Source of the DNA: an uncultured Eubacteriales bacterium
GTDB lineage: Bacteria; Bacillota; Clostridia; Oscillospirales; Oscillospiraceae
Direction: 5' to 3'
Assembly: GCA_900320765.1 (NCBI GenBank)
Contig: ONTN01000002.1
Location: forward strand, 1-28,248
Length of the DNA stretch: 28,248 nucleotides
This document shows positions 14,767-20,650 of the stretch, in pieces; position 1 is the stretch's first letter; each line of letters starts with the position of its first letter. Below the pieces are notes generated by a model. The model ran no database searches. It worked only from the letters and a program-made list of their open reading frames with translations, and had not been told where the DNA came from. The position numbers were made by a program, and so were the translations under genes.

Positions 14767-14798
14767 CTAAAACAGCGGGCGGATATATTCCGCCCGCT
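14767..14798 (-). terminator. intercistronic stem-loop (attenuator) between the Ro-like gene and rtcB
   Basis: A perfect 10-bp stem AGCGGGCGGA/TCCGCCCGCT (14774-14783 and 14789-14798, loop TATAT) is followed on the minus strand by GTTTTAG. The short T run suggests partial termination or a processing and stability element that sets rtcB below or apart from the upstream gene. Confidence 0.55.
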
Positions 14799-16254
14799 AA
14801 GCCGCTATTTTCGCGTATCTCTCGCTATTAAGGATATCCAGCATCTGAGCGTAGGGCGAGAGCTTCCCGCTTTTCAGCATGCCGAATATCCTCGGCGTGC
14901 AGCCGGAGACGAGGGTCACGCCCGCCTCATTCATTGTAACGGGCTGCTGGAGCGTTCGGCTCGCCACGTTCCAGAACACCACGCGAGGAAGAGCGTAGCC
15001 CTTCTTGGAGTAGAGCTTTTTTGCGTACTCGAAATTCGTCGCTCCCGCGCCCTTAGTGCAGCTGTCAAACTCCATATCGGAGATTATGTACAGAGTGGAC
15101 GGCATCTCGCTCTGCGGCAGCCTGTTTTTGACCGCCGTATTCAGGATAAGCTCAAAGACCCTCTGAATGTTCGTGTTCGCCACCTCGTTGAAGCTTGAGC
15201 AGTAGCGGAGCTTTTCGAGAATATCTCCGCCCTTTATCTCAACGAGCCTTGGATTTTCAGAGAAGGTTATGAAGTGGTTTCTGAACCTGCCCGTGTTCCG
15301 CTCGGCGAAGTATATTGCGAGGCTCTCCGCGACTGTCGCGGGCATAGGCTGAGTGCGGCAGTACATACTTCCGGACCCGTCAACGACGACGAGGGCGTTT
15401 TCACCGCCGGTGAAGTCCTCCTGTGCCCGCCAGGTCGCGTCGATGGCGCGGCGCTCCCCTTCGGAGGGGTTCTTCCAGAAGAAGGGCGCCACGATATCGT
15501 AAGGTGTCAGCGCCCCGGTATGCAGCTCGGCTTCGCCTTTTTCGACCTTGTCCAGAAAGGCCGCGTACCGCTCGCCGTCGTTGCGCATAAACGCCTTGCG
15601 GTATTTGTACAGAGCGCGGGATGGCTGCTTCGAATAGTCAAAGGTATAGTCGCGCTCGCGAAGGTTGTTCTCGATAATGCGTATGCGGGCGCGGAGCCGA
15701 ACGAGAGCCTTGCGGTACTCGGCGTCGCTCATACCGAGATAGCGGGCGAGCTTTTTTCCGCATTTTACCGTTTCGGCGTTCGAGGCGTTCACGCTCGGGA
15801 GCCACTTCGCGAGGAGAGATACCTCTCCGCCTGCTTCGAGGGCGGCAAGGTCACGGGAAAGCTGGGACTTGATGACCTCAAAAGCGTCCTTCTCGCAGGG
15901 CGTTCCGATAAGCGAGAGAAGGTCGTCCCAGCGCCCGTATTCGGCAATAAAGGCTATGTTCTTCCGGACGCTCCCAGGGTGGCTTTCGCTGAGCCAGCGG
16001 AGGGCGATGCGGAAAAAGCGGCGCTCGCCGAGACCGCCGCGGACGTCGCGGGCGAAGAAGAGAAGCTTCATGGCAAGCTCGGGGTTCTCCGCGTAGGCTC
16101 GCAGAAAGCGCGCCGTTATATCGCCTTCTCCAGCGCTTCTGAGACCGCCGACGGCCGCAAAAAGGTCGAGACAGTCGGAAAGGGTCGTGGCGTTCGATGC
16201 GGCGCCGTTTTCGGTATAGGCTGTGTTCAAAGCTCTTTTAAGATGTTCTAACAT
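14797..16254 (-). CDS. DUF2828 / Ro60-TROVE-like protein with vWA domain
   Basis: A 485-residue protein. Residues 1-280 are helical and contain LLFFARDVRGGLGERRFFR and EYGRWDDLL, typical of DUF2828, a family related to the TROVE domain of Ro60. Residues 285-480 form a von Willebrand A domain with an intact metal site: DGSGSM, a Thr/Ser loop, and ISDMEFDS. Ro-type rings bind misfolded RNAs and Y RNAs. The start at 16254 is set by AAGGAGGG (minus strand of 16262-16269); a TTG at 16293 would fall inside the last RNA unit. It lies directly behind four tandem structured RNAs and ahead of rtcB, the same partners as in known Ro / Y RNA / RtcB operons. Assigning Ro function to DUF2828 is inference. 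Confidence 0.85.
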   Translation of the reverse strand: MLEHLKRALNTAYTENGAASNATTLSDCLDLFAAVGGLRSAGEGDITARFLRAYAENPELAMKLLFFARDVRGGLGERRFFRIALRWLSESHPGSVRKNIAFIAEYGRWDDLLSLIGTPCEKDAFEVIKSQLSRDLAALEAGGEVSLLAKWLPSVNASNAETVKCGKKLARYLGMSDAEYRKALVRLRARIRIIENNLRERDYTFDYSKQPSRALYKYRKAFMRNDGERYAAFLDKVEKGEAELHTGALTPYDIVAPFFWKNPSEGERRAIDATWRAQEDFTGGENALVVVDGSGSMYCRTQPMPATVAESLAIYFAERNTGRFRNHFITFSENPRLVEIKGGDILEKLRYCSSFNEVANTNIQRVFELILNTAVKNRLPQSEMPSTLYIISDMEFDSCTKGAGATNFEYAKKLYSKKGYALPRVVFWNVASRTLQQPVTMNEAGVTLVSGCTPRIFGMLKSGKLSPYAQMLDILNSERYAKIAA

Positions 16255-16284
16255 GAAGTATCCCTCCTTATGGATAAAAATGAC

Positions 16285-16347
16285 AAGGCTCAATTAGAAT
16301 CTTTATTTCAGGAAGAGTGAAATGGGAGTGATCGCTGTTTGAGCCTT
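16285..16347 (-). ncRNA. Y-RNA-like unit 4 (short form), leader of the Ro-like gene
   Basis: On the minus strand a perfect 9-bp closing stem AAGGCTCAA/TTGAGCCTT (16339-16347 with 16285-16293) is followed by GT, giving the CTTGT ending seen in all four units. ACAGCGATC follows the 5' arm. The inside has one hairpin ATTTCA-CTCTTCC-TGAAAT with a 7-nt loop and no full tRNA mimic. Its 3' end is 30 nt before the start codon of the DUF2828 gene, so it could also influence that gene's translation. Confidence 0.6.
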
Positions 16348-16353
16348 TATTAC

Positions 16354-16457
16354 AAGACGCCTTTAATGGCAGGCCGCTGGCAGCCGCCGGATTTACGGCG
16401 GCCCCTCCTTGCCGGGGGAGGAAGGCTGTTCTCCGTTATCGCTGCAGTCGGCATCTT
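16354..16457 (-). ncRNA. Y-RNA-like unit 3 (tRNA core replaced by GC-rich hairpins)
   Basis: Closing stem AAGATGCC/GGCGTCTT (16450-16457 with 16354-16361, one G-U pair), then TGT-type ending CTTGTAA. GACTGCAGCGAT follows the 5' arm, nearly the same as in unit 2. The 3' flank CCTGCCATTAAA before the closing arm matches CCTGCCATGAAC of unit 2, so the two are homologous. The middle holds a 7-bp hairpin GCCGCCG/CGGCGGC (16383-16402) and a CCTCC/GGAGG stem instead of a recognisable tRNA. Confidence 0.65.
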
Positions 16458-16468
16458 TACTTACGGAC

Positions 16469-16564
16469 AAGGCGCCGTTCATGGCAGGATTCGAACCTGC
16501 GATACGCGGATTTTCAGACCGCTGCTATACCACTTAGCTACATAATCGTCGCTGCAGGCGCCTT
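16469..16564 (-). ncRNA. Y-RNA-like unit 2 with tRNA-Phe(GAA)-like mimic
   Basis: Closing stem AAGGCGCC/GGCGCCTT (16557-16564 with 16469-16476), ending CTTGT; TGCAGCGAC links the 5' arm to a 71-nt tRNA-like fold (16477-16547). That fold has a 7-bp acceptor with one mismatch (GATTATG/CATGAAC), D arm GCTA-AGTGGTA-TAGC, anticodon loop CTGAAAA (GAA, Phe) on a stem with a T-T closing mismatch, 5-nt variable loop, and T arm GCAGG-TTCGAAT-CCTGC. It has no CCA and its acceptor 3' end runs straight into the closing stem, so it cannot be a normal tRNA. True tRNAs in this window encode CCA. Confidence 0.75.
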
Positions 16565-16574
16565 TGAATTTTAC

Positions 16575-16679
16575 AAGACGCGGTTTTAACGCATACGGGA
16601 TTCGAACCCGCTCCTGCTTGATCTTAAATCAAGTGCTCTCCAAAGAGCCAATGCCGAGAAGGCTTGCTGTCCGCGTCTT
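16575..16679 (-). ncRNA. Y-RNA-like unit 1 with tRNA mimic (UAA anticodon)
   Basis: A perfect 9-bp closing stem AAGACGCGG/CCGCGTCTT (16671-16679 with 16575-16583), ending CTTGT; ACAGCAAGC follows the 5' arm. Inside, 16591-16654 folds as a tRNA with only a 4-bp acceptor (GCAT/ATGC), D arm GCTC-TTTGGA-GAGC, anticodon arm CTTGA-TTTAAGA-TCAAG and T arm GCGGG-TTCGAAT-CCCGT. A UAA anticodon with a short variable loop fits no normal tRNA-Leu. A weak TAAATT at 16691-16696 could be the -10 of a promoter for the whole array; the first unit starts just downstream. Confidence 0.72.
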
Positions 16680-16721
16680 TCATTGTCCATAATTTACCAC
16701 GGTTTATTAAAAAAATCGTGG

Positions 16722-16753
16722 AAAAAAAGTTGCGAGGGTGATTTCACCCCCGC
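16722..16753 (-). terminator. intrinsic terminator of the WYL regulator genes
   Basis: On the minus strand GCGGGGGTG and CACCCTCGC pair (16745-16753 with 16732-16740, one G-U, loop AAAT), followed by AACTTTTTTT. It overlaps the stop codon of the downstream WYL gene and separates the regulators from the RNA array. Confidence 0.85.
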
Positions 16754-17652
16754 AGCTTTTGCTGCTTTTTGATTCTTTCATAAACCTGAGCCCTGAAGCC
16801 CTCCGGCTCAATTACCTTTAGAACCGGACCGAAGGAGAGCACGCGGATAACGAGCTCGGTCGCGTCGTCCCGCTCGTAATAGAGCGTCAGACGGTATCTG
16901 TTATCGTCGAGCCGCTCCGCCTCCTTTTCAAAATGCGAAAAGCTCAGAAGCGTCCGCTCAAGAGCGTTGCGCTCGTTTTTTACTTCGAGCACGAGCCTCT
17001 CCTTCCGGTATTCGACAGGCTTAAATTCCTCCTCGGAATATGGCTCAAGCAGAGTTACGCTTTTTATCCGGCCGAGATTTATCGTGAGCGCGTTTCTCGG
17101 CGAGAAGGTCAGAAGGCGGAACTTGTCGTCCTTTGAGGAGTATTCCAGCCGGCAAGGAACGCAGACCCACTTCTTTTCGATATCCCTTGAAGATTTGAAT
17201 TTTATCTTCAGCTTCCGCTTTTCCCGGAGCGCCGTGAGTATCGTCCGGAAGCTTTCTATGTATCGCGGATCTGAGTAATCGTCGCCGTCGGAGTATCTGT
17301 CGAAGCAGACGAAGACGTCCGGACTGTAAAGCGGCGCGACGTCCTCGAGTCCCGTCTCGTCAACTCCGAATAGCTTTATCCGGGGGTCGGACAGGAGAGC
17401 CTTGAGCCAGCGCCGCTGGAGCTCCGTAAGCGGCATTTCGGGCTCTCGCTTTAAGGGCGTAGAGCCGTCCGCCGAGATAAGCGGCCAGGCGCCGTCCTTG
17501 AGCGCGGCGGGAATAGTCAGAATGCTTTCGAAAAAGGCCTTATCGCGGACTATCTCGTTTATCCGCGCGTCGGTTATTTTGTCCTTCACCGCCTCGGAAA
17601 GTATCGCCGCGACTGCGTTGTAGTATGCCCCGTAGACCTCGTTAAACAGCAT
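16744..17652 (-). CDS. WYL domain-containing regulator (second of a pair)
   Basis: A 302-residue protein. About 145-220 is a WYL domain (LKIKFKSS, then VCVPCRLEYSSKDDKFRLL and the N-L-G-R-I-K-S strand), and 230-300 is the WCX extension (LVLEVKNERNALERTLLSF to RVLSFGPVLKVIEPEGF). The N-terminal 130 residues lack a recognisable helix-turn-helix, so DNA binding may come from its partner. WYL domains sense ligands, probably nucleotides or nucleic acid. The start at 17652 is set by GGAGG (minus strand of 17661-17665), 8 nt away. It overlaps the first WYL gene by 11 nt, so the two are translated together. Confidence 0.85.
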   Translation of the reverse strand: MLFNEVYGAYYNAVAAILSEAVKDKITDARINEIVRDKAFFESILTIPAALKDGAWPLISADGSTPLKREPEMPLTELQRRWLKALLSDPRIKLFGVDETGLEDVAPLYSPDVFVCFDRYSDGDDYSDPRYIESFRTILTALREKRKLKIKFKSSRDIEKKWVCVPCRLEYSSKDDKFRLLTFSPRNALTINLGRIKSVTLLEPYSEEEFKPVEYRKERLVLEVKNERNALERTLLSFSHFEKEAERLDDNRYRLTLYYERDDATELVIRVLSFGPVLKVIEPEGFRAQVYERIKKQQKLRG

Positions 17653-18883
17653 CGCGCTCACCTCCGTAAAGCGCCGCCATCGCGTCGATATCGGCGTAAA
17701 AGGTGTCGGTGACGTATTTGTTCGTACATTCGAGGCTGACTATTCGCCCGATAAAGGTGCGAAGCCACGGAAGCAGCTCCGAGGCGTCAAAAACGTCGGC
17801 GGAAAACCTCGCCGTGTACTCGTCCAAAAGCTCGACCTTGCCGCAGCGCTTCTCGCGCTCGAGCCTGTCGAGGATATATTTTTCGTGCGGCTCGAACCTG
17901 ACCGTCATTTCAATGTGATCGAGATCCGGCGCCTCTCCGGCGGAGACGCCCCAAAGACAGGCGGCGAACTTCTCGTACCATCCGGAATAACGCCCGGGGT
18001 TGTGCTCAACGGAGCCCGGGACCACGCTGCGGATCGTGTCGAGGCGGTAAAACATCGGCCTTTTGTAGCGGTAGTGGTATGCGAGCAGATATTGCCTGCC
18101 CGTCTGCGCACTAATATATATCTTAATGGGGAAAACCGTGTGCGTCTTTTCCGACGAGATGCGCCTCGACAGAACGGTCAGCTCCACCGCGCGAATCTCG
18201 CTTATTGCCTCAACGAGAGCGTAAAGTACCTCAACGTCCATGGTGTGCAGGATATAGTGGTGCTTAAAGCGGAAATAATCCTGCTTTTCATCGAGCTTGT
18301 CGAGGAGGAAGGAGCCGACGAGGCCGAGAGGGTCTGCCTCGGAGAAAAAGGCCAGAGCCTCGCTCCATGAGGAGAGATCGACCTTATCCTCGCTCAGAGA
18401 GTACACAAGCTCGCGGCCGCGCTTTTCGGCGCGAACGAGACCGAGCTCGGCGTACTCCTTCAGCTTCTTGCGGAGAGTCGAATTATCGAGCCCGTCAAAA
18501 TTATCAAAGCGGGCGGCGTATTCTTCCGAAAAGGCGTCGGAGATCTCGCGTATGCTCACAGTCCGCCCGTCTGCCAACAGGTCGAGAATCCAGAAATGGA
18601 AGGTGATATCTCCCGCGGTAAAGCTCTTCGCCTTAAAGGCCTTGTAAAGCGGGTTTTCGGCGGCGGCGCGGCTGTCCACGGAGAGAAAGACGTTCTTTCC
18701 ACGCTCGTCCTGCCGGAAGCCCATATAGCCGCCGAGCCAGCTTTCGATCCGCCTTCGCTCGTTATCGTAGCTTCGGGCGCTCTTTAAGTCAAATTCCGAG
18801 CGGGACTTGAAGCCGTAAACGAAAAAGTCGCGCATATACGCCCGTATGCGCTCAAAGTTTTTAATAAGCTCGGAATACGCCAT
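17642..18883 (-). CDS. HTH-WYL domain transcriptional regulator (first of a pair)
   Basis: A 413-residue protein. The region around residues 95-175 looks like a winged helix (VSIREISDAF, NSTLRKKLKEYAELGLVRA). Residues 220-310 are the WYL domain, with LPIK-type strands and YLLAYHYRYKRPMFYRLDTI, and 325-405 is the WCX extension (MTVRFEPHEKYILDRLE, ELLPWLRTFIGRIVSLEC). Paired WYL proteins such as PafBC act as heterodimers in DNA-damage control. The ATG at 18883 is chosen over upstream starts because the longer N-terminus is not conserved-looking; the ribosome site (GGGTGAT) is weak. Together the pair is well placed to control the Ro-like/RtcB genes downstream. Confidence 0.82.
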   Translation of the reverse strand: MAYSELIKNFERIRAYMRDFFVYGFKSRSEFDLKSARSYDNERRRIESWLGGYMGFRQDERGKNVFLSVDSRAAAENPLYKAFKAKSFTAGDITFHFWILDLLADGRTVSIREISDAFSEEYAARFDNFDGLDNSTLRKKLKEYAELGLVRAEKRGRELVYSLSEDKVDLSSWSEALAFFSEADPLGLVGSFLLDKLDEKQDYFRFKHHYILHTMDVEVLYALVEAISEIRAVELTVLSRRISSEKTHTVFPIKIYISAQTGRQYLLAYHYRYKRPMFYRLDTIRSVVPGSVEHNPGRYSGWYEKFAACLWGVSAGEAPDLDHIEMTVRFEPHEKYILDRLEREKRCGKVELLDEYTARFSADVFDASELLPWLRTFIGRIVSLECTNKYVTDTFYADIDAMAALYGGERDAV

Positions 18884-19010
18884 GATATCACCCGCCCTGT
18901 CCGCGAAAATATAATATAAAGCCCTGCAAGGCGATTTTATCACATTTGCGAATAAAAGAAAATCCGAAATGCTAATAAATCGCATTCGATAATTTATACC
19001 ACAAGTATAC

Positions 19011-19039
19011 TTTACAATTTTGATTTTCCGGTATATACT
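19011..19039 (+). promoter_or_regulatory. promoter of a small-peptide transcript
   Basis: TTTACA (19011-19016) and TATACT (19034-19039) are 17 bp apart. Transcription would start near 19046. A perfect 15-nt palindrome GAAGATCAGATCTTC (19053-19067) lies just downstream in the leader and could be an operator. Confidence 0.65.
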
Positions 19040-19082
19040 GACGGCAGAAACGGAAGATCAGATCTTCAGAAAGGAAAAGACA

Positions 19083-19202
19083 ATGATAATCGGTATTCGC
19101 TTCAGCCTTAAATATATGTATTCACTGTCCGGGGAACTCTCGAACGGTCTTTTGTCATGCTCATATAAGGCTCATAGCGAATTTATGCTCGGTCCGGCGT
19201 AA
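19083..19202 (+). CDS. small open frame, 39-residue hypothetical peptide
   Basis: The frame starts MIIGIRFSLKYMYSLSG and ends EFMLGPA. It is supported by context more than by sequence: a good promoter at 19011-19039, an AAGGA site at 19071-19075 placed 7 nt from the ATG, and an intrinsic terminator 25 nt after the stop. The peptide has a slightly hydrophobic N-terminus but no clear signal or membrane helix. I do not recognise it. The transcript might instead be a small RNA. Confidence 0.45.
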   Translation: MIIGIRFSLKYMYSLSGELSNGLLSCSYKAHSEFMLGPA

Positions 19203-19226
19203 AAGCCGAAAACCGTAAATATTATT

Positions 19227-19261
19227 AAACCGCTTGTCTTGTATGAGACAGGCGGTTTTTC
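19227..19261 (+). terminator. intrinsic terminator after the small peptide
   Basis: AAACCGCTTGTCT pairs with AGACAGGCGGTTT (13 bp, one G-U) around a TGTATG loop and ends TTTTTC. It stands 26 nt before the XRE start, so that gene would need readthrough or its own promoter. Confidence 0.85.
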
Positions 19262-19287
19262 TATTACGCGAAAGGAGGCGGCTGAAA

Positions 19288-19524
19288 ATGCCAACGATAG
19301 ATATCAAGGCTACGGGGGAAAACATAGCCCGTTTGCGAAACGATACAGGCATCACGGTAAAAAAGATGCAGGAAATATTGGGCTTCGGCACCCCGCAGGC
19401 GATATACAAGTGGCAGAGGGGAGACGCCTTGCCCACGATAGACAACATGGTGGTGTTGGCAGATATATTCAAGGTGAGGATCGACGACATCGTCGTCTTA
19501 GATCAGCAAGGAAATCACCATTGA
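19288..19524 (+). CDS. XRE-family helix-turn-helix regulator
   Basis: A 78-residue single-domain DNA-binding protein. ENIARLRNDTGITVKKMQEILGF, with GTPQAIYKWQRGDALPTIDN and VVLADIFKVRIDDIVV, is the complete five-helix HTH_3/XRE fold. The start at 19288 is fixed by AAAGGAGG at 19271-19278; an upstream in-frame ATG lies inside the terminator. It may control the peptide transcript upstream, whose leader carries a palindrome, or the tRNA cluster that follows; neither is shown. Confidence 0.85.
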   Translation: MPTIDIKATGENIARLRNDTGITVKKMQEILGFGTPQAIYKWQRGDALPTIDNMVVLADIFKVRIDDIVVLDQQGNHH

Positions 19525-19534
19525 AAAATGGCGA

Positions 19535-19585
19535 GCGGCCCCTTATCCAAGCCGGAGGCGTGGGCTTAAGTCCCGCAGGGGCCGC
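19535..19585 (+). ncRNA. mini tRNA-like hairpin ahead of the tRNA cluster
   Basis: GCGGCCCCT (19535-19543) pairs perfectly with AGGGGCCGC (19577-19585). Directly inside the 3' strand is a T-arm-like hairpin GTGGG-CTTAAGT-CCCGC (19560-19576) with no gap, so acceptor-like and T-like helices would stack as in a tRNA. The D and anticodon arms are replaced by a short TCC-AAGCC-GGA hairpin. No CCA follows. It may be a degenerate tRNA, a processing signal for the tRNA precursor, or a tRNA mimic. Confidence 0.45.
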
Positions 19586-19593
19586 GAAAATAT

Positions 19594-19678
19594 GCTCAAC
19601 TGGCGCAACGGGCAGACGCAGCGGGTCCAGACCCCGCGCCGAAAGGCGTTCCGAGTTCGAGTCTCGGGTTGAGCACCA
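19594..19678 (+). tRNA. tRNA-Leu(CAG), with unusual C33
   Basis: Complete class II fold with encoded CCA: acceptor GCTCAAC/GTTGAGC, D arm GCG...CGC, anticodon stem GCGGG/CCCGC, variable arm GCC-GAAA-GGC, T arm CCGAG-TTCGAGT-CTCGG. The anticodon loop is TCCAGAC, giving CAG at 34-36 but C instead of the almost universal T at position 33. Confidence 0.85.
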
Positions 19679-19684
19679 ATATAT

Positions 19685-19773
19685 GCAGATATGCTGGAAC
19701 CGGTATACAGGCACGGTTGAGGTCCGTGTGCTCTTTTCGGAGCGTGCGAGTTCGAATCTCGCTATCTGCACCA
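19685..19773 (+). tRNA. tRNA-Leu(GAG)
   Basis: Acceptor GCAGATA/TATCTGC with ACCA, anticodon arm CACGG-TTGAGGT-CCGTG (GAG), long variable arm GCTC-TTTTC-GGAGC and T arm GCGAG-TTCGAAT-CTCGC. It follows the previous tRNA by 6 nt and is co-transcribed. Confidence 0.95.
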
Positions 19774-19777
19774 ATAT

Positions 19778-19864
19778 GGGAGAGTACCCAAGTCCGGTCA
19801 AAGGGGGCAGACTGTAAATCTGTTGTCAAAGACTTCACAGGTTCAAATCCTGTCTCTCCCACCA
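19778..19864 (+). tRNA. tRNA-Tyr(GTA)
   Basis: Acceptor GGGAGAG/CTCTCCC with ACCA, anticodon loop CTGTAAA (GTA), a class II variable arm GTC-AAA-GAC typical of bacterial tRNA-Tyr, and T arm ACAGG-TTCAAAT-CCTGT. It follows tRNA-Leu(GAG) by 4 nt. Confidence 0.95.
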
Positions 19865-19904
19865 CATAATATCTCCTTGGCGCCGGCGGCAGCACAACGG
19901 ACCT

Positions 19905-20627
19905 TTACTCCGCCAGCCCCAGTTTTTTAAGCCTTGATCGAATGGCCTCGCGGGAGCGCTTGAGCTCGGAGGATATCTCTTTTACGTCAACTCCCAACTG
20001 AAAAGCCTGCCGCAGATAGGCGTCTTCCTCCGGCGCCCAGGCCTTGCCCTGATTTAAGTGAACCGGTTCGGCGTTTATGGCGATAACGGCGTCAAGATTA
20101 TCCAGAATGAACTGCTGAGCCTGACGGTCATAGACCACAGCAGTGTATTCGCCACTGCGGCCGGTGCGCTGCTCCGTGGAAATGCCAAGACTCCTGCCAA
20201 ATTCCGTCGGGCGTTTTGATTTTGCGCCGTCGTTGAACTCTTCCTCGCGAAGAAGCCCTGAATCCAGCAGAAATTTGGTGATGCTCGTGGTTTTCAGCTT
20301 TTGAGTGGCGTTCAGATCGACAAGCTCATTGAGCCGCTGAGCGATAACGCTGACGCTGCAGGGCCAGTCTCCAAAAACGTAGCGTGACCGTTCCTCTGCG
20401 GAGAGCGAAAAAGGAGCTTTCTCGCTTTTTCGGATAGCTTTTACCTTAATGCCACCGCTTTCAATCACCTGCCGCAATACGTCCGACACGTAGAAAAGAC
20501 AGCGTGAGATACGGACATTATTGATTACGTCCCCGTCCGGTACCGCACGGTCGGTAATTGGGTCAATGCCGTTTGCAAGCTTATCAAGATATTCTTTTGC
20601 GCGCTGCATGATTTCAAGTTCTGTCAT
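19905..20627 (-). CDS. uncharacterised protein with C-terminal Myb/HTH-like segment
   Basis: A 240-residue protein. The N-terminus MTELEIMQRAKEYLDKLANG and the following INNVRISRCLFYVSDVLRQ are of a kind I associate with clostridial proteins of unknown function. The C-terminus (about 190-240) reads KAWAPEEDAYLRQAFQLGVD then EISSELKRSREAIRSRLKKLGL, resembling a SANT/Myb-like or resolvase-type helix-turn-helix. The start at 20627 is set by GGAGG (minus strand of 20633-20637). It lies 23 nt after the DUF4143 ATPase stop and is presumably co-transcribed, possibly as its regulator. It has mixed codon usage like the ATPase. Confidence 0.75.
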   Translation of the reverse strand: MTELEIMQRAKEYLDKLANGIDPITDRAVPDGDVINNVRISRCLFYVSDVLRQVIESGGIKVKAIRKSEKAPFSLSAEERSRYVFGDWPCSVSVIAQRLNELVDLNATQKLKTTSITKFLLDSGLLREEEFNDGAKSKRPTEFGRSLGISTEQRTGRSGEYTAVVYDRQAQQFILDNLDAVIAINAEPVHLNQGKAWAPEEDAYLRQAFQLGVDVKEISSELKRSREAIRSRLKKLGLAE

Positions 20628-20650
20628 ATAAACCTCCGGGTTAATTTTAA

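Noticed and set aside
13442..14770. Long plus-strand open frame of more than 400 codons opposite rtcB
   Set aside because: It is the antisense shadow of a clearly recognised RtcB; it has no ribosome site and no family-like sequence. The same holds for long frames opposite the galactanase (10210-11559), the ligase (2987-3871) and prfB (23548-24510).
16477..16654. Two ordinary tRNA genes (Phe and a UAA-anticodon tRNA)
   Set aside because: No CCA, incomplete acceptors (mismatch; only 4 bp), and each is enclosed by an extra closing stem shared with non-tRNA units. The true tRNAs of the window encode CCA.
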